Shown: positions 50,544-58,104 of the stretch, piece by piece
Layout of the letters: the number at the start of each line of letters is the position of its first letter
Position numbering within the stretch: position 1 is the first letter of the stretch
Assembly: GCA_905233975.1 (NCBI GenBank)
Contig: CAJOGD010000003.1
Location: 1-62,600 of the forward strand
Source of the DNA: an uncultured Alphaproteobacteria bacterium
GTDB taxonomy: Bacteria > Pseudomonadota > Alphaproteobacteria > Rs-D84
DNA length: 62,600 nt
Direction of reading: 5' to 3'
Position numbers and translations under genes: made by a program
The notes under the pieces: model-generated
The model's input: only the letters and a program-made list of their open reading frames with translations
Database searches by the model: none
What the model was told of the DNA's origin: nothing

Positions 50544-50864
50544 TTATCTTTTTTTGCCGGTATTACCATCGGTGCAGAAATTACACCCTGTACATGCTTT
50601 TGTGTTTTCAAAAACTTTCACCATAGCACGTATGTCTGCTACCGGGGTACCCTTTGGTGCGGCGACTTGAACTTCGCCATCGTTCGTGTTTCTAACGAGT
50701 GCTACGCCGGTGACAATGCTTTGGCATTGTTTAACACCAGAGCACTTTTTCGGATTGTTGCACCGACATGATTTTATTGAAAACTTTGTGCTTGTAACAA
50801 GGTTCAGTTTCGGATTACTATCATTGGCGCCCTGGTTTTCGCCTACATAAACTACATTTATCAT
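50544..50864 (-). CDS. cysteine-rich small protein 1 (106 aa)
   Basis: Seven cysteines in two clusters: residues 33, 35, 41 and 47 (CRC then two more) and 91, 94 and 97 (ACTGCNFC). No signal peptide and no membrane segment. AAGGAG precedes the ATG. It shares with the next two genes the layout CxC near the N-terminus, a middle free or poor in Cys, then a hydrophobic helix and CxxC near the end. That suggests a metal-binding (zinc or iron-sulfur) fold. Family unknown. It lies between rimM and trmD, where most bacteria have nothing. Confidence 0.75.
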   Translation of the reverse strand: MINVVYVGENQGANDSNPKLNLVTSTKFSIKSCRCNNPKKCSGVKQCQSIVTGVALVRNTNDGEVQVAAPKGTPVADIRAMVKVFENTKACTGCNFCTDGNTGKKR

Positions 50865-50922
50865 AACTACTCCTTTTTGTTTATATTGTCATTTTCGATA
50901 CATTCTCTACTCCGAAATAACA

Positions 50923-51237
50923 TTATGCACCTTTTTGGCGCGCCTTCATATTTGCACGCCACTGTTCGCCATAACAACAGCTATCACACAAAACCTGTAC
51001 CAAGGTGTTTAATGACAAGGGCTTCATATTTGCCGGTGTCACTTCTTTGGTGCCGACCTCGTTCACATACAATTTTGGGTTCCATGGGGTCGTTGTGTCT
51101 TTGGTGACCTGAATGCCCAGTTGGTTGGCCCCAACCTCTACCGGACAGGGGTCTGGTGGCCGTCTGCCACATCTACAATCCAGGCGGACACGTCCGTATT
51201 CCCCGTTTTCGTCTTTGGTAAATACTTCTCTTGCCAT
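50923..51237 (-). CDS. cysteine-rich small protein 2 (104 aa)
   Basis: Six cysteines: 21, 23 and 31 (DCRC...C) and 84, 87 and 88 (LCDSCC). The C-terminus is basic (WRANMKARQKGA). AAAGGAAAAAAC precedes the ATG, and it stands alone between 58-bp and 28-bp gaps on the operon strand. The layout matches proteins 1 and 3, although overall identity is low. Cytoplasmic by appearance, function unknown. Confidence 0.75.
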   Translation of the reverse strand: MAREVFTKDENGEYGRVRLDCRCGRRPPDPCPVEVGANQLGIQVTKDTTTPWNPKLYVNEVGTKEVTPANMKPLSLNTLVQVLCDSCCYGEQWRANMKARQKGA

Positions 51238-51265
51238 GTTTTTTCCTTTTTGTTTATATTATTCT

Positions 51266-51592
51266 TTAATGTCTGCATTTATACATGCATTCCATACAAA
51301 TCGGGTGCAAGAACGCCTTTGTCAGTTTGGGAATTTCCGGGCACGCTTCATCAGTATTGCATGGCCGTATTTCATGTACATGAACACAACCAAACCGCGG
51401 AATCACGCTTAGCCGGACACCAGAATTGGTACCACAAATTTGGGTAATCTTTTCTTGCACATCATGTATCGCTGGGCACGCATAATAATCAACAACTTTA
51501 CCATTTTCGCCATCGCGCAGTGGTGTTCGACACTTGCATGTATAAACGTTCCTGCCGTCATAGAATAAAAACAATGTTGTCTTTTCCGCCAT
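51266..51592 (-). CDS. cysteine-rich small protein 3 (108 aa)
   Basis: Ten cysteines: TCKC at 19/21, scattered ones at 39, 53, 69, 78 and 84, and ICMECMYKC at 99/102/106. Start context AAAGGGTGTAAAC is good, and the ATG is only 11 bp after the rimM stop, so it is probably read on the rpsP-rimM transcript. Same layout as proteins 1 and 2. Function unknown; the even spacing of Cys pairs argues for metal ligands, not disulfides, since there is no export signal. Confidence 0.75.
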   Translation of the reverse strand: MAEKTTLFLFYDGRNVYTCKCRTPLRDGENGKVVDYYACPAIHDVQEKITQICGTNSGVRLSVIPRFGCVHVHEIRPCNTDEACPEIPKLTKAFLHPICMECMYKCRH

Positions 51593-51603
51593 GTTTACAC
51601 CCT

Positions 51604-52068
51604 TTATTTCACATTTATCGTTTTCTTGTCAAAATCTACACTCGCCCCCCGAAAAGACACCATGTCGCCGCCGTCCAGTTCCATAATATCGCCGGCGCCG
51701 AAGTTTTGAAAGCACGCCACGCGCCCCAATTCCACGCCGCCACGCACAACGGTCATACCGATTAAATCGGCCTGGTAATATTCGCCGTCGCGCGGCGCGG
51801 GCAAATCATCGCGATTGATAAAGATTTCCGTTCCCCGCAACGTTTCCGCCGCGTTTCTGTCGGCAACCCCATCAATCCGCGCGATAATAACATTGGTGTT
51901 TGGCACGACGCGCACAAATTGCAGCGCGCCGGCCGGAATCCTGTCGCCGAAAACCGCCAAATCTTGAAAGTCCGACGGTTTTTCGGTAAATGTTTGAACG
52001 CGCACTTCGCCCCGAATTCCCTGGGGCGCAACAATTTTCCCAACCAAAATGCGCGTATTCGATGGCAT
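51604..52068 (-). CDS. rimM: ribosome maturation factor RimM
   Basis: The 154-aa protein has RimM's N-terminal barrel (ILVGKIVAPQGIRGEVRV) and PRC-like C-terminal part (EYYQADLIGMTVV, ELDGGDMV). It binds S19 and helps 30S head assembly. It follows rpsP after 3 bp. Slightly shorter than the usual 165-180 aa. Confidence 0.93.
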   Translation of the reverse strand: MPSNTRILVGKIVAPQGIRGEVRVQTFTEKPSDFQDLAVFGDRIPAGALQFVRVVPNTNVIIARIDGVADRNAAETLRGTEIFINRDDLPAPRDGEYYQADLIGMTVVRGGVELGRVACFQNFGAGDIMELDGGDMVSFRGASVDFDKKTINVK

Positions 52069-52071
52069 ATG

Positions 52072-52521
52072 TTATTCTGCGGCTGCCTCTGGTGCCGGTT
52101 CCGCTGTGGCTTCCTCCGCCGGTGCTTCGGCCGCGGCCTTGGCTGCTGCTTCTGCGGCGGCTTGTTCTTCGGCTATCTTGGCCAATTTATCGGCCTTGTC
52201 TTTGATCTTTTGCAATGTTTTTTCAGATTGCAGATTCTTTTTTGTTTGATTTGGGATCACGCGTTTTGCGACCAAACCCGCATTCGCCAGGAAACGATAC
52301 ACGCGATCGGACGGCTTTGCACCTTTGCCCAACCAAGCCTTAATTTCTTCGATTTTAAGGACCACGCGTTTTTCATTATCACGTGCCAACATCGGGTCGT
52401 ATTTCCCCACAACCCCCAACACATTACCGGAATTACGCGCATTGCGGGAATCCGTCACAACAATGTGATAATAAGGGCGTTTTTTTGCGCCATAGCGCGC
52501 CAAACGAATAACAGTTGCCAT
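52072..52521 (-). CDS. rpsP: 30S ribosomal protein S16, with Ala/Glu-rich tail
   Basis: Residues 1-80 are S16 (VIRLARYGAKKRPYYHIVV, ARDNEKRVVLKIEEIKAWL, GAKPSDRVYRFLANAG). The protein then continues to 149 aa with a lysine-rich helix and a tail rich in Ala, Glu and Pro. Such tails occur in some alphaproteobacterial S16 proteins. AAAGGAG precedes the start at 52521. First gene of the operon rpsP-rimM-(three Cys-rich genes)-trmD-rplS. Confidence 0.95.
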   Translation of the reverse strand: MATVIRLARYGAKKRPYYHIVVTDSRNARNSGNVLGVVGKYDPMLARDNEKRVVLKIEEIKAWLGKGAKPSDRVYRFLANAGLVAKRVIPNQTKKNLQSEKTLQKIKDKADKLAKIAEEQAAAEAAAKAAAEAPAEEATAEPAPEAAAE

Positions 52522-52659
52522 ATTTTTACTCCTTTTGTAAGAAACTGTTTTTATCCACAAAGAAAACCGACACCAAGGTTGAAAACTCAACGGATGATGC
52601 GCCTTGTGCGACCGCACACAGGATTGATTTAAATGGCAATCTTTGGGATTTGCAAAACG

Positions 52660-52688
52660 ATTATGCATTAAAAATATACAAAAGTCAA
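52660..52688 (-). promoter_or_regulatory. rpsP operon promoter
   Basis: On the minus strand TTGACT (52683-52688), 17 bp, CATAAT (52660-52665). Transcription near 52653 gives a leader of about 130 nt before rpsP, long enough for control structures, though I see no recognised one. Confidence 0.75.
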
Positions 52689-52712
52689 GGGCCCAGGCAG
52701 AATATGTTAAGG

Positions 52713-52744
52713 TAAAAATTAATGCGGGACAAATCGTCCCGCAT
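52713..52744 (-). terminator. gdhA terminator
   Basis: A perfect 9-bp stem ATGCGGGAC/GTCCCGCAT (52722-52744) followed on the minus strand by TTAATTTTT. It lies just upstream of the rpsP promoter and separates the two units. Confidence 0.85.
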
Positions 52745-52770
52745 ATTAAACCGTTTAAACCGTCGGCAAA

Positions 52771-54024
52771 TTAACACCACCCGCGCAGTTTCATCGCATT
52801 TGCCACGCGTTTGATTGAATACATATATGCGGCCTCACGCATGCTGACGTTATATTCGCATTTGATTGCATAGATTGCGTCAAACGCCGAAATCATCGCC
52901 GCGCGTTCTTTGTCCGCGACTTCGTTTTCTGGCCAATAATATCCATATCGATTTTGCACCCATTCAAAGTACGAAACCGTCACGCCACCGGCATTCGCCA
53001 AAATGTCCGGCACAATCATAACGCCACGCGCCAACAACATTTCTTCGGCGTCCAACGTTGTTGGACCGTTTGCACCTTCGACTATCAAATTGGCCTTGAC
53101 CAATGGTGCGGTGTCGGCATTAATCGTGTTTTCCATCGCGCATGGCGACAACACATCCACCGGCAGACCCCAAAACTCATTCGCGCCAATAACGGTCGCG
53201 CCCGGAAAGTCCGCAATACTGCCATTGTTTTTGTCTTTGTATTGCATCAACGCATCAATGTCGATTCCGTCTGCGTTATAAAGTATTGTGTTCCATTCCG
53301 CAATCGCAACGATTTTCGCACCCATGTCGAAACTGCATTTGGCGGTGAAACTGCCCACGTTGCCAAAGCCCTGAATCGCGATGGTCGCGCCGTTAATATC
53401 TTTGCCCAATGTCTTTAACGCCGACGCAATCGTAATCGAAATCCCAAGTCCCGTCGCACGCGTCCGCCCCAACGAACCGTTTAATTCCACCGGTTTGCCG
53501 GTAAACGTTCCAAACGAGTTATCGCCAGAAAGTTTGATATATTCATCAATCATAATCGACATAATTTGGCCGTTGGTGTTGACGTCCGGCGCCGGGACAT
53601 CGGACTTTTCACCCAAAATAGGATAAATCGCATCAACATACCCGCGGCACAGCCGTTCCATTTCACCCGCCGACAATGTTTTGGGGTCAACAATAATGCC
53701 CCCTTTGCCACCACCATAGGGCAGGCCGGTCACCGCGCATTTAAATGTCATCCAAATTGAAAGCGCCGACACTTCGTCACGTGACACCGCGGGGTGAAAG
53801 CGAATGCCGCCCTTGGATGGCCCCAATGCCGTATTATGTTGCGCCCGGAACCCGGTAAAGGTCTTAATCGAACCGTCGTCCATTTTAACCGGAATTTGCA
53901 CTTCGATAATGCGCGCCGGATTTTTCAGAATTTCATACACGTTGTCGCCAAGTCCCAATCGATCGCATGCGGATTTCACACGCGCCTGGGCCGCCAATAA
54001 TGGATTAAGATTTTCATTTGTCAT
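52771..54024 (-). CDS. gdhA: glutamate dehydrogenase
   Basis: This 417-aa Glu/Leu/Phe/Val dehydrogenase has GFRAQHNTALGPSKGGIRFH, the catalytic lysine in PYGGGKGGI, the Rossmann motif IQGFGNVGSFTA and EGANGPTT. It interconverts glutamate and 2-oxoglutarate plus ammonia. Length and the P2 acidic residue after the second strand are not enough to decide NAD or NADP. AGGAGACAC precedes the start. Single gene. Confidence 0.94.
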   Translation of the reverse strand: MTNENLNPLLAAQARVKSACDRLGLGDNVYEILKNPARIIEVQIPVKMDDGSIKTFTGFRAQHNTALGPSKGGIRFHPAVSRDEVSALSIWMTFKCAVTGLPYGGGKGGIIVDPKTLSAGEMERLCRGYVDAIYPILGEKSDVPAPDVNTNGQIMSIMIDEYIKLSGDNSFGTFTGKPVELNGSLGRTRATGLGISITIASALKTLGKDINGATIAIQGFGNVGSFTAKCSFDMGAKIVAIAEWNTILYNADGIDIDALMQYKDKNNGSIADFPGATVIGANEFWGLPVDVLSPCAMENTINADTAPLVKANLIVEGANGPTTLDAEEMLLARGVMIVPDILANAGGVTVSYFEWVQNRYGYYWPENEVADKERAAMISAFDAIYAIKCEYNVSMREAAYMYSIKRVANAMKLRGWC

Positions 54025-54171
54025 ATGTGTCTCCTATGTAATCTGATTACGATATACCGCAAAACGCACAAAAAATCAATAATATTCGCCAAGGGGGGGC
54101 GGCCCGCCTTCGCCGCTAATCACGAATAATTTTCTCATATTCCGGATTATGCTACGGCGAGGCACTCAAAA

Positions 54172-54202
54172 ATTTTAATCGTGCACTTTGTTGTGCACGA
54201 TA
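54172..54202 (-). terminator. terminator-like hairpin downstream of the tRNA-Gly repeat
   Basis: ATCGTGCAC/GTGCACGAT (9 bp, loop TTTGTT) followed on the minus strand by TTAAAATTTTT. It closes a second tRNA-3'-end-like sequence at 54214-54232. Confidence 0.75.
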
Positions 54203-54213
54203 ACAATTTTTGG

Positions 54214-54360
54214 TGGTGCGGGCGAAGGGAATGTAAATTCCCGCTCACGTTGTTCGTGGGCCCCTTTCGCGTCGTAAGGCGCGAACTGCGCTTCGCTTGT
54301 TCTTGCCAACTAACCGCTCCGAACCCTCTTTGCCGGGTTCTCTTCCGTCGCCACAATCCA
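54214..54360. repeat. hairpin-rich segment ending in a copy of the tRNA-Gly 3' end
   Basis: GGTGCGGGCGAAGGGAAT occurs here (about 54215-54232) and again in the tRNA gene (54395-54412) in the same orientation, about 180 bp apart. Read on the minus strand, the segment between forms several hairpins (GAACCC/GGGTTC, CACG/CGTG, GGGAAT/ATTCCC) and then the tRNA-like end TTCGCCCGCACCA. It may be a tRNA-derived or att-like duplication. The remaining parts of the gap (54025-54140 and 54480-54706) show only the motif GCCTTCGCCGCTAATCAC near 54110 and no gene. Confidence 0.6.
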
Positions 54361-54386
54361 AAAATTAAACCGGCAAAATGCCGGTT
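54360..54386 (-). terminator. tRNA-Gly terminator
   Basis: AACCGGC/GCCGGTT (7 bp, loop ATTTT on the minus strand) followed by TTAATTTTT, 8 bp beyond the tRNA end. Confidence 0.82.
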
Positions 54387-54393
54387 GAATTTT

Positions 54394-54467
54394 TGGTGCG
54401 GGCGAAGGGAATCGAACCCTCGTCTAAAGCTTGGGAAGCTTTCGTGCTGCCATTATACCACGCCCGC
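54394..54467 (-). tRNA. tRNA-Gly(CCC)
   Basis: On the minus strand: acceptor GCGGGCG/CGCCCGC, D arm with AATGGCAGCAC, anticodon stem AAAGC/GCTTT around TTCCCAA, T arm GAGGGTTCGATTCCC, encoded CCA at 54394-54396. Anticodon CCC (54433-54435) reads GGG. Confidence 0.95.
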
Positions 54468-54706
54468 GAACAATGGACAATACTATATTAAAACTTGCGA
54501 CTTGTCCAGAATAAAAATTATCGCATATGTTGATTGAAAAATGTCGTTTGGTCGCACCCGCCGCGATAGCGGTTCACAACCCGGTGCGGTGTTTTAATTA
54601 CCGGTTTTATACCATCGGTTTTACTATATTCCATGTCACCATGTCGGTAATAGGGGGCTTTATAACAATACGTCATTTTACGATCATAGGTCATTTACTA
54701 GCCACC

Positions 54707-55729
54707 TTATACTCTGCGTGTGTTTGGGTATTGCCATTTTATTATGTGCTTCAATATATTAGCCGCCAAATCATGCTTTTTCGCAAGTTCTAGTGCTTTG
54801 GCTTCCGGTAGTTTCCCACTCATCAGTTCTTGCGCGTCCTTATACATCTCCTGTATCCGGGGTGAAGGATTGATAAATCCGGCATAAAGTGTCGCCAAAA
54901 CGCAACGACTCTTAAACCCTTCGCGCAGGGCGGTTTCCTGTAATTCTTCACTCTGTGTTTTAACGCTTTTAATAGAATAGGGCATCGTTCGCACTGATTC
55001 CATACAAAGTTCTGCATCAAACGGGTTCAACATATATCCAATAAAGAATTCCTGGGCCTCGCGTTTAATAAACCGCCCGCCACTTGATATGTTTGGGCGC
55101 TTCGACACAACGTCAAAACCATGATTGGTGGTTTCATCTTGGATTTGCAATAAAGTCCGGCGTATTTGTTTCAATGCCTCGGGCGACAATTGACTATTGT
55201 GATCCTCTATGCTTTTCACAAAATCTAAATCACAGATCCCCGGATTGTTTTGCAGCACCGCAGCCGGATTCGCGCAACGCCCAATCAACACCGGCTCTAC
55301 ACTTAACGCCACCACAATCTCTGCCGCAGTTAGGACGGTTTCCGCGGGCCGCCCAGAACTTTTGCAATTATTTGCCACCTTGACTATATTGTCGCGCATA
55401 ATATCAAACTTGTTAAAAAGTTCCGGGTCTTTCTTGGTATTCAAGAAAACGACAAGCGGGCTATATCCGCCACTTTGGTCAATAACAGATTTAAAATATT
55501 TCAAAAAATCGCGTGTCGTCCCAAGTAAATTTTCAACACGCCCGCCATTTGTGGAATTATACAAACCCGCGGCAACATGCGCCTTTTTCTCTAGTTCTGG
55601 ATCGGCTTGCGTCTGACTTTGACTATGTGATTGCAGATTCCTATCTCTACGCGCATATTCAGGATATTTATATCGATACACGCGGTCACGTCTGTGATCA
55701 ACGGGTTCATATGGTTCATATGATGACAT
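54707..55729 (-). CDS. hypothetical protein (340 aa)
   Basis: The protein has a Tyr/Arg-rich, probably disordered N-terminus (SSYEPYEPVDHRRDRVYRYK) to about residue 45, then an all-helical soluble domain with several Cys. No signal peptide or membrane segment. AAGGAG precedes the ATG. It lies 18 bp downstream of the LysM protein gene on the same strand, so the two form a unit. I do not recognise it; the helical repeats near the end (ALELAKKHDLAANILKHI) could bind protein or RNA. Confidence 0.65.
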   Translation of the reverse strand: MSSYEPYEPVDHRRDRVYRYKYPEYARRDRNLQSHSQSQTQADPELEKKAHVAAGLYNSTNGGRVENLLGTTRDFLKYFKSVIDQSGGYSPLVVFLNTKKDPELFNKFDIMRDNIVKVANNCKSSGRPAETVLTAAEIVVALSVEPVLIGRCANPAAVLQNNPGICDLDFVKSIEDHNSQLSPEALKQIRRTLLQIQDETTNHGFDVVSKRPNISSGGRFIKREAQEFFIGYMLNPFDAELCMESVRTMPYSIKSVKTQSEELQETALREGFKSRCVLATLYAGFINPSPRIQEMYKDAQELMSGKLPEAKALELAKKHDLAANILKHIIKWQYPNTRRV

Positions 55730-55747
55730 ATCTGTACTCCTTGGTTT

Positions 55748-56917
55748 TTACTTCATTGGAATTTGTAATAGTTGCTGTGGGAAAATCAGATTCGGATTTT
55801 CGATATTGTTGCGTTCGGCAATAATGCTGAACAATACGCCGCGACGCAGAAAGTTCCGCGCAATCACCCACAGGCAATCGCCACGACGCACCGTATAGAA
55901 CGTATCATTATCACCCGTCATTTCCGGCATAACAAAAACATGATTAACCGTCGCAATCGTTTGCCCGTCCGCGTCATGCAACCGCACGCCCAGTGTGTAT
56001 TCGCGCCCCGGCACCAACCGGCCAACATTTGCGCCCAATCCAAAATGCCGATAATCCGACACGCGCGCAAAGCCCAAATATTTGTCGTCCAATGACAAAG
56101 ACACACGCAAACGCGGCAACGCGTCGCCGGAAACGACCAAACGCCCGGTGTCCAGATAATCTATTTTTGAAACAATCAAATCCCCGTCCTTTAAAATTGC
56201 CGGCGATTGCAAAACCCGGCTGCCGTCGCGGGTCAAAAGCAACGACACAGAATTGCGATAATCCACATCCGACACATACAAGAAAACACTATCCGCGGAT
56301 TTTTTCTTTGGGTTTGCACCAATCAACGTCAGTGTATAATTCCCGGGCTTCAACCCGCGCGCCGGCGCATAGGCAAATTCGCCGTCGGCATTTGTCATTT
56401 CGGTTGCAACAATTTTGCCATTCAACACAATGGAAACATTCTTGTTCGGTTGCCACCGACCGGCGACGACAATCTTGCCGTCCTGTTTAATCCGCACAAT
56501 ATCGAATGTCGGTGTGTCGGTTGTTTCCGGCGCAATATTTTTATTTGTTTTAACCGTAGTTTGAATTTCCACCGGCTTTTCGGGCATGCCCAGCACGATA
56601 ACGCGGCGATTTGTCTGAATAAACATTGCCCAAATTGCAACCAGCAACACGACAATCGCGCAAGCTATTGGAAACCAATATTCACGCAATACAGAATTTT
56701 TATTTTTGTCGTCGGCACGATTTTCACGTGTGGCCACCGCGGGGCCGGCCGTTTCCGCGCCACCGGTTTCGTCGGTTTCATTAAGTGACCGCAAGAATTT
56801 GCGCGTAAAACGACGCCGGCGCGAAAGCCAATTATCCTGTCTTGCGATTGCGTCATCAATTAGATTGTCGGTTGAACGCTTTGTTTTGCCCATAACGGCG
56901 GTGTTATTGCTTGCCAT
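55748..56917 (-). CDS. LysM-domain membrane-anchored protein
   Basis: The 389-aa protein has a basic cytoplasmic N-terminus (about 85 aa), one membrane helix (WFPIACAIVVLLVAIWAMFI), a periplasmic part with two Ig/carboxypeptidase-regulatory-like beta domains, and a C-terminal LysM (YTVRRGDCLWVIARNFL to NPNLIFPQQLLQIP). The LysM would hold it to peptidoglycan. GGAG stands 8 nt before the ATG at 56917. Related single-pass LysM proteins are common in alphaproteobacteria. Confidence 0.82.
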   Translation of the reverse strand: MASNNTAVMGKTKRSTDNLIDDAIARQDNWLSRRRRFTRKFLRSLNETDETGGAETAGPAVATRENRADDKNKNSVLREYWFPIACAIVVLLVAIWAMFIQTNRRVIVLGMPEKPVEIQTTVKTNKNIAPETTDTPTFDIVRIKQDGKIVVAGRWQPNKNVSIVLNGKIVATEMTNADGEFAYAPARGLKPGNYTLTLIGANPKKKSADSVFLYVSDVDYRNSVSLLLTRDGSRVLQSPAILKDGDLIVSKIDYLDTGRLVVSGDALPRLRVSLSLDDKYLGFARVSDYRHFGLGANVGRLVPGREYTLGVRLHDADGQTIATVNHVFVMPEMTGDNDTFYTVRRGDCLWVIARNFLRRGVLFSIIAERNNIENPNLIFPQQLLQIPMK

Positions 56918-57024
56918 TTCCATATCTCCGTAATGATAAACCTATCGATAGACAAAATAGCATAAAAAATGTTTCTTTGTCAACTTGTTTGTGATATAAT
57001 TTGGTCGAAAGAAACGGAGAAAAC

Positions 57025-58104
57025 ATGAAAAAAATAGCAATTATGACAACGGGTGGGGATTGCAGCGGCCTGAACACTGTTATAAATCGTCTTGTGTTGG
57101 GTGCGACCGCGCGCGGTTGGCGCACGTATGGAATTATTGACGGCACAGATGGCCTGTGCAGCAATCCCATAAACGCAATAGAAATGACCATCGATACTGT
57201 GCCGATTGAAAATGCAAGATTGGCGGGCAGTTTCTTGCACAACGGCCACGCATGCATGATGAATTTTGAACGCGCCGCCGCAACGGGACGCATCAAAGAA
57301 TTTAACAAAAAATTGCGCGACGCATTGTTGAAATTAAAATTGGACGCACTGGTCCTGGTTGGCGGCAACGGCAGTTTTTCACTCGCCTGGTTAAACCGCG
57401 AAATATACCGCGACCTGTCACTAATTTGCATTCCAAAGACCATAGACTTTGATATTCCACTGACCGACCGAACAATCGGATTTGATACGGCCGTTCAACA
57501 GTTAACCGGTTATTGCGACCAATTGTTATTAACGGCGCGCAGCCATCATCGCTGGTTCGTTGTGCAAACCATGGGGCGCGATTGCGGGCGGCTTGCGCTG
57601 TATGCGGGTATCGCCGTCGGCGCAGATGCGATTTTGGTGCCGGAAATAAAGTTCGATGTCGATGAAATGATTGCGCATATAAAATCGATAAAACGCGACT
57701 ATGGAATTATCATGGTGTCCGAGGCGATCAAACTGCGTGGCCATTCGGGCCGTCCGGCGGAAATGATTTCGCGCAAACTGACCGCGGCGGGCATTGTTAA
57801 TCGTGCTGCATTCCCGGATTATATTCAACGTGCGGGCGATACGGTGGCCGGCGATCGGATATTGGCCGCAAAAATGGCAACATGCGCACTGGACGCGATT
57901 GAAAATAACGAAACATATGTGATGACCGCACTGCGTGGCGACGAATGCGTGACTGTGCCGCTTTCGGAATTCTATGATGCGGGTGATGTTCGCGCCGACC
58001 CAAATATTCCGGCCGTTAAAACCGCAAACGCATATATCGAACCCGACGACCCGCTGATTGCGGTTGCGGCTGATTTAAACACATATATCGGAACAACGAA
58101 TTAA
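57025..58104 (+). CDS. 6-phosphofructokinase family protein
   Basis: The 359-aa PfkA-fold protein has TTGGDCSGLN at residues 8-17, the catalytic region PKTIDFDIP (137-145), IGFDTAVQ and MGRDCGRLALYAGI. The family phosphorylates fructose 6-phosphate with ATP or pyrophosphate. Two active-site positions differ: the GGDGS box reads GGNGS (N115 for the Mg-binding Asp), and TIDND reads TIDFD. Whether it uses ATP, PPi or another sugar is open. GGAG precedes the ATG. A TATAAT box lies at 56995-57000. It overlaps the convergent modular-protein gene by 4 bp. Confidence 0.82.
   Translation: MKKIAIMTTGGDCSGLNTVINRLVLGATARGWRTYGIIDGTDGLCSNPINAIEMTIDTVPIENARLAGSFLHNGHACMMNFERAAATGRIKEFNKKLRDALLKLKLDALVLVGGNGSFSLAWLNREIYRDLSLICIPKTIDFDIPLTDRTIGFDTAVQQLTGYCDQLLLTARSHHRWFVVQTMGRDCGRLALYAGIAVGADAILVPEIKFDVDEMIAHIKSIKRDYGIIMVSEAIKLRGHSGRPAEMISRKLTAAGIVNRAAFPDYIQRAGDTVAGDRILAAKMATCALDAIENNETYVMTALRGDECVTVPLSEFYDAGDVRADPNIPAVKTANAYIEPDDPLIAVAADLNTYIGTTN

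Noticed and set aside
52522..52668. N-terminal extension of S16
   Set aside because: It runs back through the operon leader to the promoter region; the ATG at 52521 has AAAGGAG and the normal S16 start.
54181..54537. Open frame of 118 codons across tRNA-Gly
   Set aside because: It reads through the tRNA and its duplicated end and two terminators, and has no ribosome-binding site. The WCGRRESNPR-type string is a familiar false product of tRNA genes.
54527..54793. 88-codon hydrophobic frame on the plus strand
   Set aside because: It overlaps the end of the 54707-55729 gene, lacks a ribosome-binding site and has no family features.
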